Below, one piece after another: positions 18,266-28,505 of a DNA stretch of 64,000 nucleotides (positions within the stretch are counted from its first letter, which is position 1; every line of letters begins with the position of its first letter). Both the position numbers and the translations under genes were made by a program. Origin of the DNA: Legionella norrlandica (GTDB lineage: Bacteria > Pseudomonadota > Gammaproteobacteria > Legionellales > Legionellaceae); assembly GCF_000770585.1 (NCBI RefSeq), contig NZ_JNCF01000005.1, positions 1 through 64,000 of the forward strand, in the 5' to 3' direction. Under the pieces are notes generated by a model. That model made no database searches. It saw nothing but the letters and a program-made list of their open reading frames with translations, and was not told the DNA's origin.

Positions 18266-20271
18266 TTACACAATTGTTTGTTTGGTTAATGTATCCAGGG
18301 TATTAATAATTTTTTCTACAGTAATTCCAAGGTAATTAAAGGCATCTGCAGCCGGAGCCGATACCCCAAAAGAATCGAGCCCAATCACAGCACCTTCCAG
18401 GCCGACGAATTGGTACCAATAAGCGCTACTGGCCGCTTCTATAGCAACACGTATACGAGCGTCATTAGGTAATACTTGCTTTTTATAAGTATCACTTTGG
18501 GAAAGGAAGCGTTCAGCACAAGGCATAGATACCACTCTAACTTTAAGACCTTTCGATTTCACCTGTTCTGCTGCTGCAATAGCCAGTTGAACTTCAGAAC
18601 CGGTAGATATCAAGATAGCATCTGGTTTTCCATCACAATCCGCAATAATGTATCCCCCTTTCTTTATTAATTCAGCAGCATTGGGGGTATGGTTCAGAGC
18701 TGGTAAATTTTGTCTTGAGAGTAATAAAGCAGACGGTCCACTATGATGCTCTAATGATTGTTGCCATGCAACAGCGGTTTCCATTAAATCGGCTGGACGC
18801 CAGACAGTCATACCAGGTGTCATTCTTAACATAGCGATATGTTCGACAGGTTGGTGAGTAGGTCCATCCTCTCCTAAACCAATAGAATCATGAGTCAGTA
18901 CATATATCACGCGTTGCTTCATCAAAGCACTTAAGCGTACTGCGTTTCTTGCATAATCAGTAAAAACAAGGAAAGTTCCTCCATAGGGGATAAATCCTCC
19001 ATGGACGGCAAGGCCATTCATAATGGCAGCCATTGCAAATTCTCTAACTCCATAATAAAGATAATTGCCAGAAAAATTATGGGCGGTGATGGCTTTGCTG
19101 CCCGACCAGTCGGTGTTATTAGAGCCGGTCAAATCAGCTGAACCACCTAGCATTTCAGGGAGTAAAGCCGCAAAAAATTCGATACATTGTTGTGATGCTT
19201 TGCGAGTTGCAATGGCTTTATCATTTTGGAGACATTTGCTTAGAAATTCACTACATATTTCTTGCCAATCGTCAGGCAAATCACCATTAGCGCGACGTAA
19301 AAACTCCTCATGATCTAATGGAAATTGTCGTTTATATTCATGGAGTGCCAGAAGCCATTGTTGCTCTTCTTTTTCTCCTTGGTCTACATGATTCCATTGC
19401 TCATAGATAGAGTCAGGAATTACAAAAGGCTCATATTTCCAATTAAAGAACTCACGGACCGAATTGATATCACTAGAACTCAATGGGGAGCCATGTGCTT
19501 TTTCGCTCCCGGCTACAGAGGCCCCTAATCCTATGATAGTCTTACAGATAATTAATGTGGGCTGAGTGGTATTGTCTCGGGCTTTTATGATTGCTTGCTC
19601 TACTTGCTCCGTATCATGCCCATCGATCGGACCTATGACTTGCCAGTTATACGCTTTGAAGCGTGAAGCAGTATCATCCGTGAACCAGGATTCCACTCTA
19701 CCATCAATAGAGATGCCATTGTCATCATAAAATACAATAAGTTTCCCTAAACCAAGCGTCCCTGCTAATGAGCAGGCCTCATGAGAAATGCCCTCCATTA
19801 AGCAGCCATCTCCAGCAAAGGTATAAGTGTAGTGATCGATTATCTTAAAATTGTCATGATTGAACGTACTGGCAAGGATTTTTTCTGCGAGTGCCATCCT
19901 ACCGAATTTGCCAAACCTTGTCCTAATGGACCTGTAGTCGTTTCAACACCAGGAGTATGACCATACTCAGGATGGCCTGGTGTTTTAGAGTTTAGTTGCC
20001 GAAAATTTTTAAGTTCACTGATGTCTAAATTATACCCGGTCAGATGTAATAAAGAGTAAAGCAGCATGGAACCATGGCCATTCGATAATACAAAACGGTC
20101 TCTATTATACCAATGAGGATTTTTAGGATTATATTTTAGGAATTTTTTCCATAAAACAGTTGCAATATCAGCCATGCCTAAAGGCATGCCCGGATGACCA
20201 GATTGAGCTTGATTTACTGCATCTATGCTTAAGATGCGCACTGCATTGGCTAATTCTCTAAAACTATTCAT
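18266..20271 (-). CDS. tkt: Transketolase; one single-base deletion as sequenced
   Basis: Thiamine-diphosphate enzyme moving two-carbon units in the pentose phosphate pathway. ATG 20271 ([14 protein letters not shown]) has GAAGAG upstream. The N-terminal part shows [12 protein letters not shown] and [29 protein letters not shown]. The ThDP domain shows [15 protein letters not shown] and [11 protein letters not shown]. The pyrimidine domain shows [17 protein letters not shown] and [17 protein letters not shown]. One base added at CC 19898-19899 restores [11 protein letters not shown] and gives 668 residues. First gene of the glycolytic operon. Confidence 0.93.
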
Positions 20272-20515
20272 GCTTACTCTTCGGCATTTAACTGAGGCAC
20301 TATTGTCGCTCAGAAGGCATAAATCAGCAAGAAGACCATTCATTTTTAGTTGAATATAGTGTTAATATTAGTGCAGAATGTAAATTAATATTTACCTGTT
20401 GTCCATTTTTTGACATAATTTGCCAACTGTATCATCTCTAATAAGATAATAAAGAAAAATTGATTGATAAAATGCAATAAAAAAGTGATATATAAACTAT
20501 TTATACCAAAAAATC

Positions 20516-21852
20516 ATGACACCAATTATTAGTCATTTATTGAAAATTTTTCCAGAGCTTTCTTCACATGTGAATGCTGATTCTGGAAATTGGACATTTA
20601 TCGAGAGAATAAAACAGCTGGGCCCTGATTTTTATAGTAAAGTAGCTCGTCTTCACCCTGTTTTAAACATGGAATACAGCATACTATGCCAGCAATTAAG
20701 ACATAACTTGTCTTCTTCTTATCCTGCTCATCAAGAGCAAGTTAAGGAACAGCTCATTGATGCGCTCCAACTGGCTGAACTTTTGGAATACACTTATCTT
20801 CATTATATAGTTGTTCCACGTGAAGTCGTACGTTTGAGTAGACATAAGGCAATATATAAAGAGCTGCTAACGCAATTGGCGGGATACTCTTTTGCCTCCG
20901 ATGAAAAAGTGGAGGCAGTAGCGGCTGGTTTATCTATAACCCAAGAAATTCGCAATAAAACAGCTTTGGCAAATTGGTTTAGAATTTTCTTAAGCAGAAG
21001 CAAGCGGGTGATTAATCTTTTAGATAGTGTAGTCATCAGCTCCGAAGTATTTAGAGATTTAATCTCGGTCCTCGATAAATACACCAATCCCTTTTTTGCC
21101 TATCTTGGGTGGTGTTTTTTTGTTCCAAGGTTATCTACAAATCTTGCTTTACTCATAAAACATACCATCCTTGGCCACAAATGGGAGAAAAGGAAAAATC
21201 ACTGGATTGGTATGTTCGCTTTTATGTTCATTTGCAACGACGTTGGTTTGAGCTTGGAAATGATGGTGTTTGGTTTGCAGCCGGCATTTTGGGTTGCTTT
21301 GTGTTAGTTGGGGCATTGGCCCCTTTCTCTATTTATTTATCTTTATTTGCTTTTGCATTTGATGTATTCAATGTGAGCTTACGGGCATACATTGAACTTA
21401 GTAGATTATATCACTTGCAAGAAGAATATACGGAAATGTTAAAAACAGAAGAAAATCCAGAGAAAAGGAGAGCAATAAGAGAACATCAGGACTATATTAA
21501 TCATAGAATAAAGTTCGAGATTTTACGCTCTTCATTAGCTATTGGAGGGGCGCTTGCTGTGTTGTTAGCCATGTCTTTCGCTATACCTGCTTTAGCCTTG
21601 GCAAATCCTGCCCTGCCATTGATTGGAGCTATCTTTTTAATGGCCCTATGGGGTGTGACCTTTTATTTAACAAAAAGGCTTGAAAAAAATAAACCTGTTG
21701 ATGATATTGAAAAGCCTGCTTCTGAAGCCATTAAAAAACTAGGTTTTTTTGCCTCAAAAAATGATAAAAAAGGAAAAATTAATATTCCCGAAGAGCAAGA
21801 AACAGAGTGTTTGGATATTGAATTAACTACAGCCTCTTTTGCTTTTAATTAG
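20516..21852 (+). CDS. Unrecognised membrane protein (445 aa), effector-like; one single-base deletion as sequenced
   Basis: I do not recognise this family. One base added at CC 21169-21170 joins LALLIKHTI to PWPQMGEKEKSLDW and gives 445 residues. The first 200 residues are soluble and helical. Hydrophobic segments follow around FAAGILGCFVLVGALAPFSIYL and LAIGGALAVLLAMSFAIPAL, with another at PLIGAIFLMALWGVTFYL. The C-terminal tail is polar and rich in Lys/Glu (KNDKKGKINIPEEQETE), as in many Dot/Icm substrates. It is monocistronic, divergent from tkt, with no clear ribosome site before ATG 20516. Effector status is a guess. Confidence 0.6.
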
Positions 21853-22035
21853 GAATTGACAATTGTTAATGATTAATAATTCCGTATTTTTCTGATGTAG
21901 GTTAGTATTAAATGACGTGCCCCAATTCCACTACTTAATTATTACTAAACGATATTCACTTATGTGAACTAAAGTATAGAGACTGAATCAATAGAATGTT
22001 ATGCTTTCAAAAATTGTATGATTGAAAGGTATAAT

Positions 22036-24051
22036 ATGTCTGCTACTGTTGGATTGCCAAGATTTAGCCATATTGAAATTGAAAATTTCAAATCTCATCT
22101 GGATATTTTATTAAAAAATCATTTAAAAGAAATCGATAAGCTTCTTGAAGAAAATCATCATTATACTTGGGATAATTTAATTTATCCTTTGGATAGTTTG
22201 GCCGATGAACTCGTACGCTTTTGGTCGCCTTTTGCCCATCTGCATGCGGTAATGGACTCTCAAGCTTTGCGTGAATCTTATGACGCATGTTTACCTTTGC
22301 TTTCAGCTTATGATGCGGCGATTGGACATAATCAGAGATTATATGAAGCGATTAAATCTATAGATCAGGAATCATTGAATTCAGCGCAGAAAAAAATTAT
22401 TAACGATAACCTGCGCGATTTTGAGTTATCTGGTGTTGCCTTATCAAAGGCAGATAAACAACGCTTTGAGGTCATTCAATCAAGATTAGCTGAATTATCC
22501 AGCAAATTTGAAAACAATGTATTAGATGCTACTCATGCTTATACCATTCATGTGACTGATGCAAAACGCTTAAAAGGCGTACCAGAACATGCTTTAAATA
22601 CAGCCAAAGAATTAGCGACTGAAAAAGAGCTCGATGGGTTTGTTTTAACTCTCGAATATCCTTGCTTTCAGGCGGTAATTACTCATGCTGAAGACAGAGC
22701 TTTGCGCGAAGAAATATATCAGGCTTATATCACCCGAGCCTCCGATCAAGGGCCTAATGCGGGAACATTTGATAACACTCATCTAATTGATGAAATTCTC
22801 TTTTTACGTCATGAGAAAGCTCAGCTTTTAGAGTTCAATAATTTTGCAGAGTTATCCTTGGCTACCAAGATGGCAGAGTCAACATATCAAGTCATTGATT
22901 TTATGACAGATTTAGTGAAGAGAGCTCGCGGAAAAGGAGAAAGTGAGTTTGAGCATTTGAAAGAGTTTGCAGCTAATAAATTTAACTTAGATTCTGTAAA
23001 ACCATGGGATGTTGCTTATCTTTCTGAAAAAAGAAGACAAAATTTGTATTCATTATCTCAAGAAGAATTACGGCCTTATTTTCCTCAGCCTAAAGTGATG
23101 CAAGGATTATTTGCCATTGTCAATAAACTGTTTGGCATGAGTATTGAAGAAATTGAGGGGGTGGATGTTTGGCATAAAGACGTTCAGTGTTACTGTGTCG
23201 TTGATGAAACTAATCAAGTTCGTGGTTACATTTATACTGATTTATTTGCCAGACCCCACAAACGCAATGGCGCTTGGATGGACTCAATGCAAAGTCGAAG
23301 AAGACTGGAAGATGAGACTATCCAGTTACCTATTGCTACTTTAACCTGTAACTTTGCAAAGCCTTCAGCAAACAGACCAGCCATGCTTTCTCATGATGAG
23401 GTTGTAACTCTGTTTCATGAGTTCGGTCATTGTTTACATCATGTTTTGACCCAAGTAGATTATCTTGGTGGCTCAGGTATCAATGGAGTGGAATGGGATG
23501 CTGTTGAATTGCCAAGCCAGTTTTTTGAAAATTGGTGTTGGGATGAACAGGCATTAAATTTACTTACTTCCCACGTAGATACAGGAGAAACTTTACCTTC
23601 TTCTTTATTTGAGCGTCTAATTACCGCCAAAAATTTTCAATCGGCTATGGCTATGTTAAGGCAAATGGAATTTGCTTTATTTGATTTTCGCATCCACCAC
23701 GAATATCAGGTGGATAAAATATCGTTTGTTGCAGATATTCTAGCTGATGTTCGTTCCAAAACTAGTGTGATACCGATTGTATCTTACAATCGTTTTCAAC
23801 ATAGCTTCTCTCATATTTTTGGAGGCGGTTATGCGGCTGGCTATTACAGCTACATGTGGGCAGAAGTATTATCCAGTGATGCTTTTGCTCGATTTGAAGA
23901 AGAAGGTGTGTTTAACCCCCAAACTGGCCATGAATTTTTAAAATCCATCTTGGAGGTAGGTGGCTCCAAGAAAGCTGCCGAGGCTTTTGTTGAATTCAGG
24001 GGCAGGCCAGCGACTATTGATGCTTTGCTCAGACATAACGGGATTGTGTAA
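22036..24051 (+). CDS. prlC: Oligopeptidase A (M3 zinc metallopeptidase)
   Basis: Cytoplasmic endopeptidase that degrades short peptides, including cleaved signal peptides. 671 residues from ATG 22036 (MSATVGLPRFS), chosen over ATG 22018 because GAAAGG lies just before it. The zinc motif HEFGHCLHH begins at about residue 461. The M3 C-terminal helical domain includes FGGGYAAGYYSYMWAEV, with the substrate-contacting Tyr/Gly loop. It stands alone upstream of ssrA, with which it shares no obvious transcript. Confidence 0.93.
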   Translation: MSATVGLPRFSHIEIENFKSHLDILLKNHLKEIDKLLEENHHYTWDNLIYPLDSLADELVRFWSPFAHLHAVMDSQALRESYDACLPLLSAYDAAIGHNQRLYEAIKSIDQESLNSAQKKIINDNLRDFELSGVALSKADKQRFEVIQSRLAELSSKFENNVLDATHAYTIHVTDAKRLKGVPEHALNTAKELATEKELDGFVLTLEYPCFQAVITHAEDRALREEIYQAYITRASDQGPNAGTFDNTHLIDEILFLRHEKAQLLEFNNFAELSLATKMAESTYQVIDFMTDLVKRARGKGESEFEHLKEFAANKFNLDSVKPWDVAYLSEKRRQNLYSLSQEELRPYFPQPKVMQGLFAIVNKLFGMSIEEIEGVDVWHKDVQCYCVVDETNQVRGYIYTDLFARPHKRNGAWMDSMQSRRRLEDETIQLPIATLTCNFAKPSANRPAMLSHDEVVTLFHEFGHCLHHVLTQVDYLGGSGINGVEWDAVELPSQFFENWCWDEQALNLLTSHVDTGETLPSSLFERLITAKNFQSAMAMLRQMEFALFDFRIHHEYQVDKISFVADILADVRSKTSVIPIVSYNRFQHSFSHIFGGGYAAGYYSYMWAEVLSSDAFARFEEEGVFNPQTGHEFLKSILEVGGSKKAAEAFVEFRGRPATIDALLRHNGIV

Positions 24052-24077
24052 AAATAACAGCTCTGTGTGAGGAGATT

Positions 24078-24108
24078 TTGATTACATACCCGCATTTTAT
24101 GTTATAAT
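24078..24108 (+). promoter_or_regulatory. Probable sigma-70 promoter of ssrA
   Basis: TATAAT at 24103-24108 and TTGATT at 24078-24083 are separated by 19 bp. This is slightly long, but it sits correctly 16 bp before the mature tmRNA 5' end. Confidence 0.6.
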
Positions 24109-24123
24109 TAAGATGTACCAATC

Positions 24124-24527
24124 GGGGGCGACCTGGCTTCGACGTGGGTTGCAAAACCGGAAGTGCATGCCGAGAATGAGATCTCTCGTAAATAAGACTC
24201 AATTAAATATAAATGCAAACGATGAAAACTTTGCTGGTGGTGAAGCTATCGCTGCCTAATAAGCACGATTAGATAAACCCCAATCGTGTACTGGCCAAAA
24301 ACCCAGTATCCCGTTGACCGAGCTCGCTTATCGGTATCGAATCAACGGTCATAGAAGATAAGCTAGTACTTTAATCTATCCTGGGTTATGGTGCGAAATT
24401 TAGGGAATCGCTGTGTATCATCCTGCCCGTCGGAGGAGCCACAGTTAAATTTAATAGACAAGGCTAAGCATGTAGAGCTAAAGGCAGAGGACTTGCGGAC
24501 GCGGTTCGATTCCCGCCGCCTCCACCA
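24124..24527 (+). ncRNA. ssrA: tmRNA
   Basis: Rescues stalled ribosomes by trans-translation. The 5' end GGGGGCGACCTGGCTTCGACG and the 3' end GCCGCCTCCACCA form the tRNA-like acceptor (GGGGGC with GCCTCC). The resume codon GCA at 24215 opens a tag reading frame for ANDENFAGGEAIAA ending TAA-TAA at 24257-24262. The T arm reads GCGGTTCGATTCCCGC, one G short of the expected GCGGGTTCGATTCCCGC, so a base was probably missed near 24503. The gene stays complete because the element inserted exactly at its 3' end. Confidence 0.97.
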
Positions 24528-24528
24528 A
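24500..24528 (+). repeat. attL core: tmRNA 3' end
   Basis: The 3' tail of ssrA plus one base. It is repeated at 55251-55279 apart from one base missing in each copy at different places (GG for GGG here, CC for CCC there). The original repeat is probably 30 bp. Confidence 0.9.
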
Positions 24529-24567
24529 TTATCAAAACCATTTCTGACCACCAAAGACCATCATAAA

Positions 24568-24584
24568 CCCTTGTAAATCAAGGG
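24568..24584 (+). terminator. Hairpin downstream of ssrA
   Basis: CCCTTG-TAAAT-CAAGGG, a perfect 6-bp stem, followed by ATTAAGTTTAGTTTTC. It lies inside the element, so the element supplies a new terminator for ssrA after insertion. Confidence 0.55.
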
Positions 24585-24646
24585 ATTAAGTTTAGTTTTC
24601 TCACTATTTAAGTTGTCTTTTGTGGTTTCCTGTTGGCTCAAAAATC

Positions 24647-24700
24647 ACCCAAAATATGCCCAAAATTTTTGGAAAAGTACCCAATATCTGCCCAAAAAAA
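24647..24700 (+). repeat. Two arm-type direct repeats at the left end of the element
   Basis: ACCCAAAATATGCCCAAAA (24647-24665) and ACCCAATATCTGCCCAAAA (from 24679) lie 32 bp apart in direct orientation. A third copy lies just inside the right end (55180-55200). The rest of the 358-bp gap between ssrA and the ATPase gene holds the ssrA hairpin and no gene I can support. The layout fits integrase or excisionase arm-binding sites; binding is inferred. Confidence 0.6.
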
Positions 24701-24885
24701 TGGAGTATTATTTAGACGAGTAAAAGCCCTTAGTAATCACCTTTTCCTGTTCAAAAATGCGCGACTGGATCAGTGTTTTGTTATCATATCTATTGGTAGA
24801 TTCTTTAAAAAACCTTATTTTTAGGTAACAATGGTACTTTAATACTAGTGTTTTGAAAAAAACCATGAATAAGGTGCATAAATAA

Positions 24886-26793
24886 ATGGGCTGCTGCACA
24901 TGCTCTTCACATAAAGAACCAATGCCAAAGCTATGGCATAATCCCAAAGTCATTACAGCAACTATAGCTGGTTTATTATTAACTGTTGGTTTTGTAGGCT
25001 CATATTTGGCATTACCAATGATTATCGCTAATGGGTTTTACATAGGCGCAGTATTAATTGGCGGATATTATTTCGCTCGCGAAGCAATAGACGAATTTAT
25101 CAAAGAATATGAAATCGGTATTGAATTCTTGATGTCTCTTGCTGCCATTGTTGCCGGTGTCATGGGACAATGGGCGGAAGCAGCAACATTGGTATTTTTG
25201 TATTCTATTTCTGAAGCTGCGGAAGGTTATTCCGGTGAAAGAGCGCGACATGCTATCCGAGCATTGATGGATCTTGCCCCAAAAACAGCATTGGTCCGGC
25301 GAAATAATACTGAATTTCGAATACCCATAGAAGAAATTCATATTGGAGATGAATTCATTGTTCTTCCTGGTGAAAGTCTTGCCACAGATGGAGAAGTCAT
25401 TTCAGGACATTCTAGTGTTAATCAAGCACCTATTACGGGTGAGTCAATTCCAGTAGAAAAAACTATAGGGAGTAAAGTTTTTTCTGCAACTATAAACGGT
25501 GAAGGAACTCTTACTGTTCGTGCAACCAAAAAATTTGCTGATAATACATTATCTCATATCATATTTCTTGTCGAAAAAGCACAAGACAAAAAGGGGCGTA
25601 GTCAACGTTTTATAGAACGTTTTGGTAACCTATATAGTCCATTTATCCTTTTGGTGGGAATACTCATAGCTACTTTACCACCTCTATTTGGGCAACCTTG
25701 GCAAGAGTGGGTGATTCGTGCCACAGTATTTATTGTTGCTGCAGCACCATGTGCCCTAGTGATTTCTATACCCATTACACTTGTAGCTGCTCTTGGCACA
25801 GCAAGTCGAAATGGAATATTACTAAAAGGTGGCTTATATTTGGAGCAACTAGTGAAGATAAAGGTTATTGCACTAGATAAAACAGGAACATTAACACAAG
25901 GTAAACCGAAGGTTACTGATATCATTCCATTGAATAACCATACTCGGAACCAAATTTTAAATGCAGCAGCAACTCTTGAATCGCGTTCCCAGCATCCCAT
26001 GGCCCAAGCCATTTTGCAACAAGCCAATGAAGAAAATATTCAATATAATCCTGTTGAACAGTTTAAGTCATTAACTGGTTCAGGTGTACTTGGTTTTATC
26101 AATGGGGAAAAATTCTACATAGGCAATCCAAAATTATTTATTGATATGGGCCTATTGATAGAAACATTAACACAGGAAATAAATAAATTACAGGCCGCTG
26201 GAAAGACAGTCGTATTATTAGGAACTGATAAGGAAATCCTCGGTTTAATTGCAATTGCTGATCCTCTAAGACCAACAGCCAGGCAGATGGTGTCTAACTT
26301 AAAATCGATGGGTATTGAACGTGTGGTTATGCTCACAGGAGATAATTTGATAACTGCCTCCTCAATTGGCGAACAAGCGGGTGTTGATGAAGTATTTTCT
26401 GATTTATCACCAGAAGATAAGACACGAAAAATTGAAGAGTTAGAAAGACGTTATGGTAAGGTAATGATGGTTGGTGATGGAGTAAATGATGCTCCAGCAC
26501 TTGCAGCAGCTCATGTAGGAGTTGCTATGGGAGCTGTCGGAACCGATGTTGCATTAGAAACTGCGGATGTAGCCTTAATGGGTGATAATTTATTAAAATT
26601 ACCTTATCTTATCGCATTTAGTCGTCGAACCTGGAATATAATTTTACAAAACTTGGGACTTTCTATAATTGTAATTAGCTCTCTTGTTGTCGGTGCAATA
26701 ACAGGTTATTTCACGTTGCCGATAGCAGTTTTAGCTCATGAAATCAGTGAGCTTATTGTTATTGCAAGTGGTCTTCGTATGTTAAAGTCTTAG
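24886..26793 (+). CDS. Heavy-metal efflux P1B-type ATPase with Ala-Pro-Cys translocation motif
   Basis: 635 residues. A short Cys-rich N-terminus (GCCTCSSHKEP) replaces a full HMA domain. Actuator motif PITGESIPVEK, phosphorylation motif DKTGTLTQGKP (Asp about residue 331), ATP-site SRSQHPMAQA and hinge MVGDGVNDAPAL. The transmembrane metal site is Ala-Pro-Cys (about residues 287-289), not the Cys-Pro-Cys usual for Zn/Cd or Cu pumps, so the metal cannot be assigned safely. It is the leftmost cargo gene of the element, facing away from ssrA, with the DUF302 gene converging on it. Confidence 0.88.
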   Translation: MGCCTCSSHKEPMPKLWHNPKVITATIAGLLLTVGFVGSYLALPMIIANGFYIGAVLIGGYYFAREAIDEFIKEYEIGIEFLMSLAAIVAGVMGQWAEAATLVFLYSISEAAEGYSGERARHAIRALMDLAPKTALVRRNNTEFRIPIEEIHIGDEFIVLPGESLATDGEVISGHSSVNQAPITGESIPVEKTIGSKVFSATINGEGTLTVRATKKFADNTLSHIIFLVEKAQDKKGRSQRFIERFGNLYSPFILLVGILIATLPPLFGQPWQEWVIRATVFIVAAAPCALVISIPITLVAALGTASRNGILLKGGLYLEQLVKIKVIALDKTGTLTQGKPKVTDIIPLNNHTRNQILNAAATLESRSQHPMAQAILQQANEENIQYNPVEQFKSLTGSGVLGFINGEKFYIGNPKLFIDMGLLIETLTQEINKLQAAGKTVVLLGTDKEILGLIAIADPLRPTARQMVSNLKSMGIERVVMLTGDNLITASSIGEQAGVDEVFSDLSPEDKTRKIEELERRYGKVMMVGDGVNDAPALAAAHVGVAMGAVGTDVALETADVALMGDNLLKLPYLIAFSRRTWNIILQNLGLSIIVISSLVVGAITGYFTLPIAVLAHEISELIVIASGLRMLKS

Positions 26794-26807
26794 CCTTAGA
26801 TGAGTAA

Positions 26808-27203
26808 TTATAATGCGTTTAATACTCTCTCAAGTCGCTTCCTGACTTCACTAGCGATATGATTAATTTCAGGATTGCTGACCAATTCTAATACCGCTTT
26901 CGGATCCATGAATTCAATATACACTATGCCTGTATTATCTTGGCGTACAACCACATTACAGGGTAGAAGCAAACCAATAGATGGTTCTTTTTCTAAAGCA
27001 TGATGAGCAAATTGGGGATTGCATGCGCCAAGAATTTGATAGGGAGGCATATCCTGATTTAACTTTTTTTTCAGGGTTGCTGACACATCAATATTTGTAA
27101 GAACTCCAAATCCCTCTTTTTGTAGTTCTTCAGTAACCTTTTTAATTGCATCATCAAATGAATACAGTGTCTTTTTTCCAAAACCATATTTTCTATTATC
27201 CAT
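26808..27203 (-). CDS. DUF302 family protein
   Basis: 131 residues. The DUF302 core is visible: DDAIKKVTEELQKEGFGVLTNIDV, then QILGACNPQFAHHAL with a conserved Cys-Asn-Pro, then LLPCNVVV. GGATAA lies before ATG 27203. DUF302 proteins are often found beside metal or sulfur stress genes but have no fixed biochemical role. The gene converges on the P-type ATPase with a 14-bp gap. A role in metal stress is suggested only by this proximity. Confidence 0.85.
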   Translation of the reverse strand: MDNRKYGFGKKTLYSFDDAIKKVTEELQKEGFGVLTNIDVSATLKKKLNQDMPPYQILGACNPQFAHHALEKEPSIGLLLPCNVVVRQDNTGIVYIEFMDPKAVLELVSNPEINHIASEVRKRLERVLNAL

Positions 27204-27334
27204 CTTTTATCCATCAAAAATTAATATGCAACAAACCAGATATTTCGTCATAAATAATCTTTAGTACTCAGAATAACATATGATTGGAAGTTGTAGTCAA
27301 TCATCCCTGTTGAAAACAGTAAATAGTTGCTTTA

Positions 27335-27586
27335 ATGGAAGAGATTAAGGATAAGTATGGGTATAACCTTAATATTTCACGTTATATCAGTAGCGTAAAA
27401 CCTAAAGAAGAGATTGATCTATAGACAGTGCATGCTGAGCTGGTAAAGCGTGAAGGAAAAATTGATGTTGCGTTTGATAGGTATAATGCCTTTTTGAAAG
27501 AGCTTGAACTGCCTTTGCTGCTAAAATCTGGAAGCATAAAGCAATTCCTTCATGTTAGTGTGAGATTTTTAGTACCAATCAAGTAA
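27335..27586 (+). pseudogene. Remnant of type I restriction methyltransferase HsdM (C-terminus)
   Basis: The frame from 27335 reads MEEIKDKYGYNLNISRYISS, then a stop at 27422-27424, then VHAELVKREGKIDVAFDRYN and AFLKELELPLL before TAA 27586. NLNISRY and the FLKELxLP ending are hallmarks of the HsdM C-terminus. Nothing upstream encodes the methyltransferase domain and no hsdS or hsdR is near. I read this as scar from a lost type I restriction-modification system. The rest of the gap 27204-27661 shows nothing else I can name. Confidence 0.7.
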
Positions 27587-27661
27587 CTTAGCCAACTCAA
27601 CATACGTCTAACTAACTATGAATTAAGCTATTGAAATATAAAATAATATGATAATTTTGAC

Positions 27662-28351
27662 CTACTCTCTCAGTCCTCGAATCAGACTAACCCCAGAACC
27701 GATAATCCTACCTTGTATTTCTTTGGGACCAACATGAATATCTGCCCAGTCATGATTTAGGGCTACTAACTCATATTCCTCATTAGCTTTAGAGGCTGAT
27801 AATTGCTTATATTTTCGAATTAAAACCTCCTTATTATTTTCAAGCAAGGCCACCACAAAGCTGCCTGGCCTGGGTATAATATCAGGATCAACTACCAGCA
27901 CGTCATTCACACGTATCTCAGGTGACATGCTTGCATCCATCATTTTCAGTGCAAATGCATCATCACTTAATTCAGGTAATAACATAGAACTTACAGAAAT
28001 AAATACAACTTCTGTATTTGCGTCCTTCTCATTAATCTTATCGGTATGCAATTTAGCCTCACAAGCCTGCTGATAGTCTAAAAGAGGAATTAGTCGGCTT
28101 GGATTTATTGTTTCTTTAAATTGTTTTTCATCTGACAAACACATCAAATAAGCAGGTGAAACATCTAGCGTTTGAGCAAGTAACTTAATTTCTTCCGGTC
28201 CGGGAGTCCGAACACCCTGTTCCCAATTGGTTAGACGTGTTTGTTTCAATCCCCCAGCAAGCTCGCCAAGAGCCTTTAACGTCAAGCCTTTAGCTTTTCG
28301 TGCTTCAAGAATACGTTTGCCAATTTCCTTTTTGATATTCAGTTCAGTCAA
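27662..28351 (-). CDS. Xre/CI-type repressor with S24 (LexA-like) peptidase domain
   Basis: 229 residues. N-terminal helix-turn-helix (LKALGELAGGLKQTRLTNWEQG, about residues 22-45). C-terminal S24 domain with Ser in MDASMSPEI and a Lys in VLIRKYKQL, so the Ser-Lys self-cleavage dyad looks intact. Start is TTG 28351, with AGGGG a few bases upstream. It is divergent from lvrA with three operator-like palindromes between them. Likely the master repressor that holds lvr/lvh transfer genes off until DNA damage; the SOS link is inference from the family. Confidence 0.85.
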   Translation of the reverse strand: MTELNIKKEIGKRILEARKAKGLTLKALGELAGGLKQTRLTNWEQGVRTPGPEEIKLLAQTLDVSPAYLMCLSDEKQFKETINPSRLIPLLDYQQACEAKLHTDKINEKDANTEVVFISVSSMLLPELSDDAFALKMMDASMSPEIRVNDVLVVDPDIIPRPGSFVVALLENNKEVLIRKYKQLSASKANEEYELVALNHDWADIHVGPKEIQGRIIGSGVSLIRGLRE

Positions 28352-28385
28352 GGTTACCCCTAAAAAGTGAGAATTAACTGTTGAA

Positions 28386-28477
28386 ATATCACTTTATGTG
28401 ATATAAATTAGCTTATAATTTCACATTTCGTGAATAAAGATCTTTTATTTTTATAAAGATATCACATTATGGAAATA
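28386..28477. promoter_or_regulatory. Three operator-like palindromes between the repressor and lvrA
   Basis: ATATCAC-TTTAT-GTGATAT (28386-28404, perfect), TTCAC-ATTTC-GTGAA (28420-28434, perfect) and the half-conserved ATATCAC-ATTAT-GGAAATA (28459-28477). All share a TCAC-N5-GTGA plan with centres 32 and 41 bp apart. They probably bind the adjacent S24 repressor, like the OR1-OR3 arrangement of lambdoid phages. Confidence 0.7.
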
Positions 28478-28505
28478 AAAACGAGGATGAGTAGGGATAT
28501 TACCC

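Noticed and set aside
24633..24824. 63-codon plus-strand frame between ssrA and the metal pump
   Set aside because: Runs across the arm-type repeats, has no ribosome site and no protein-like composition.
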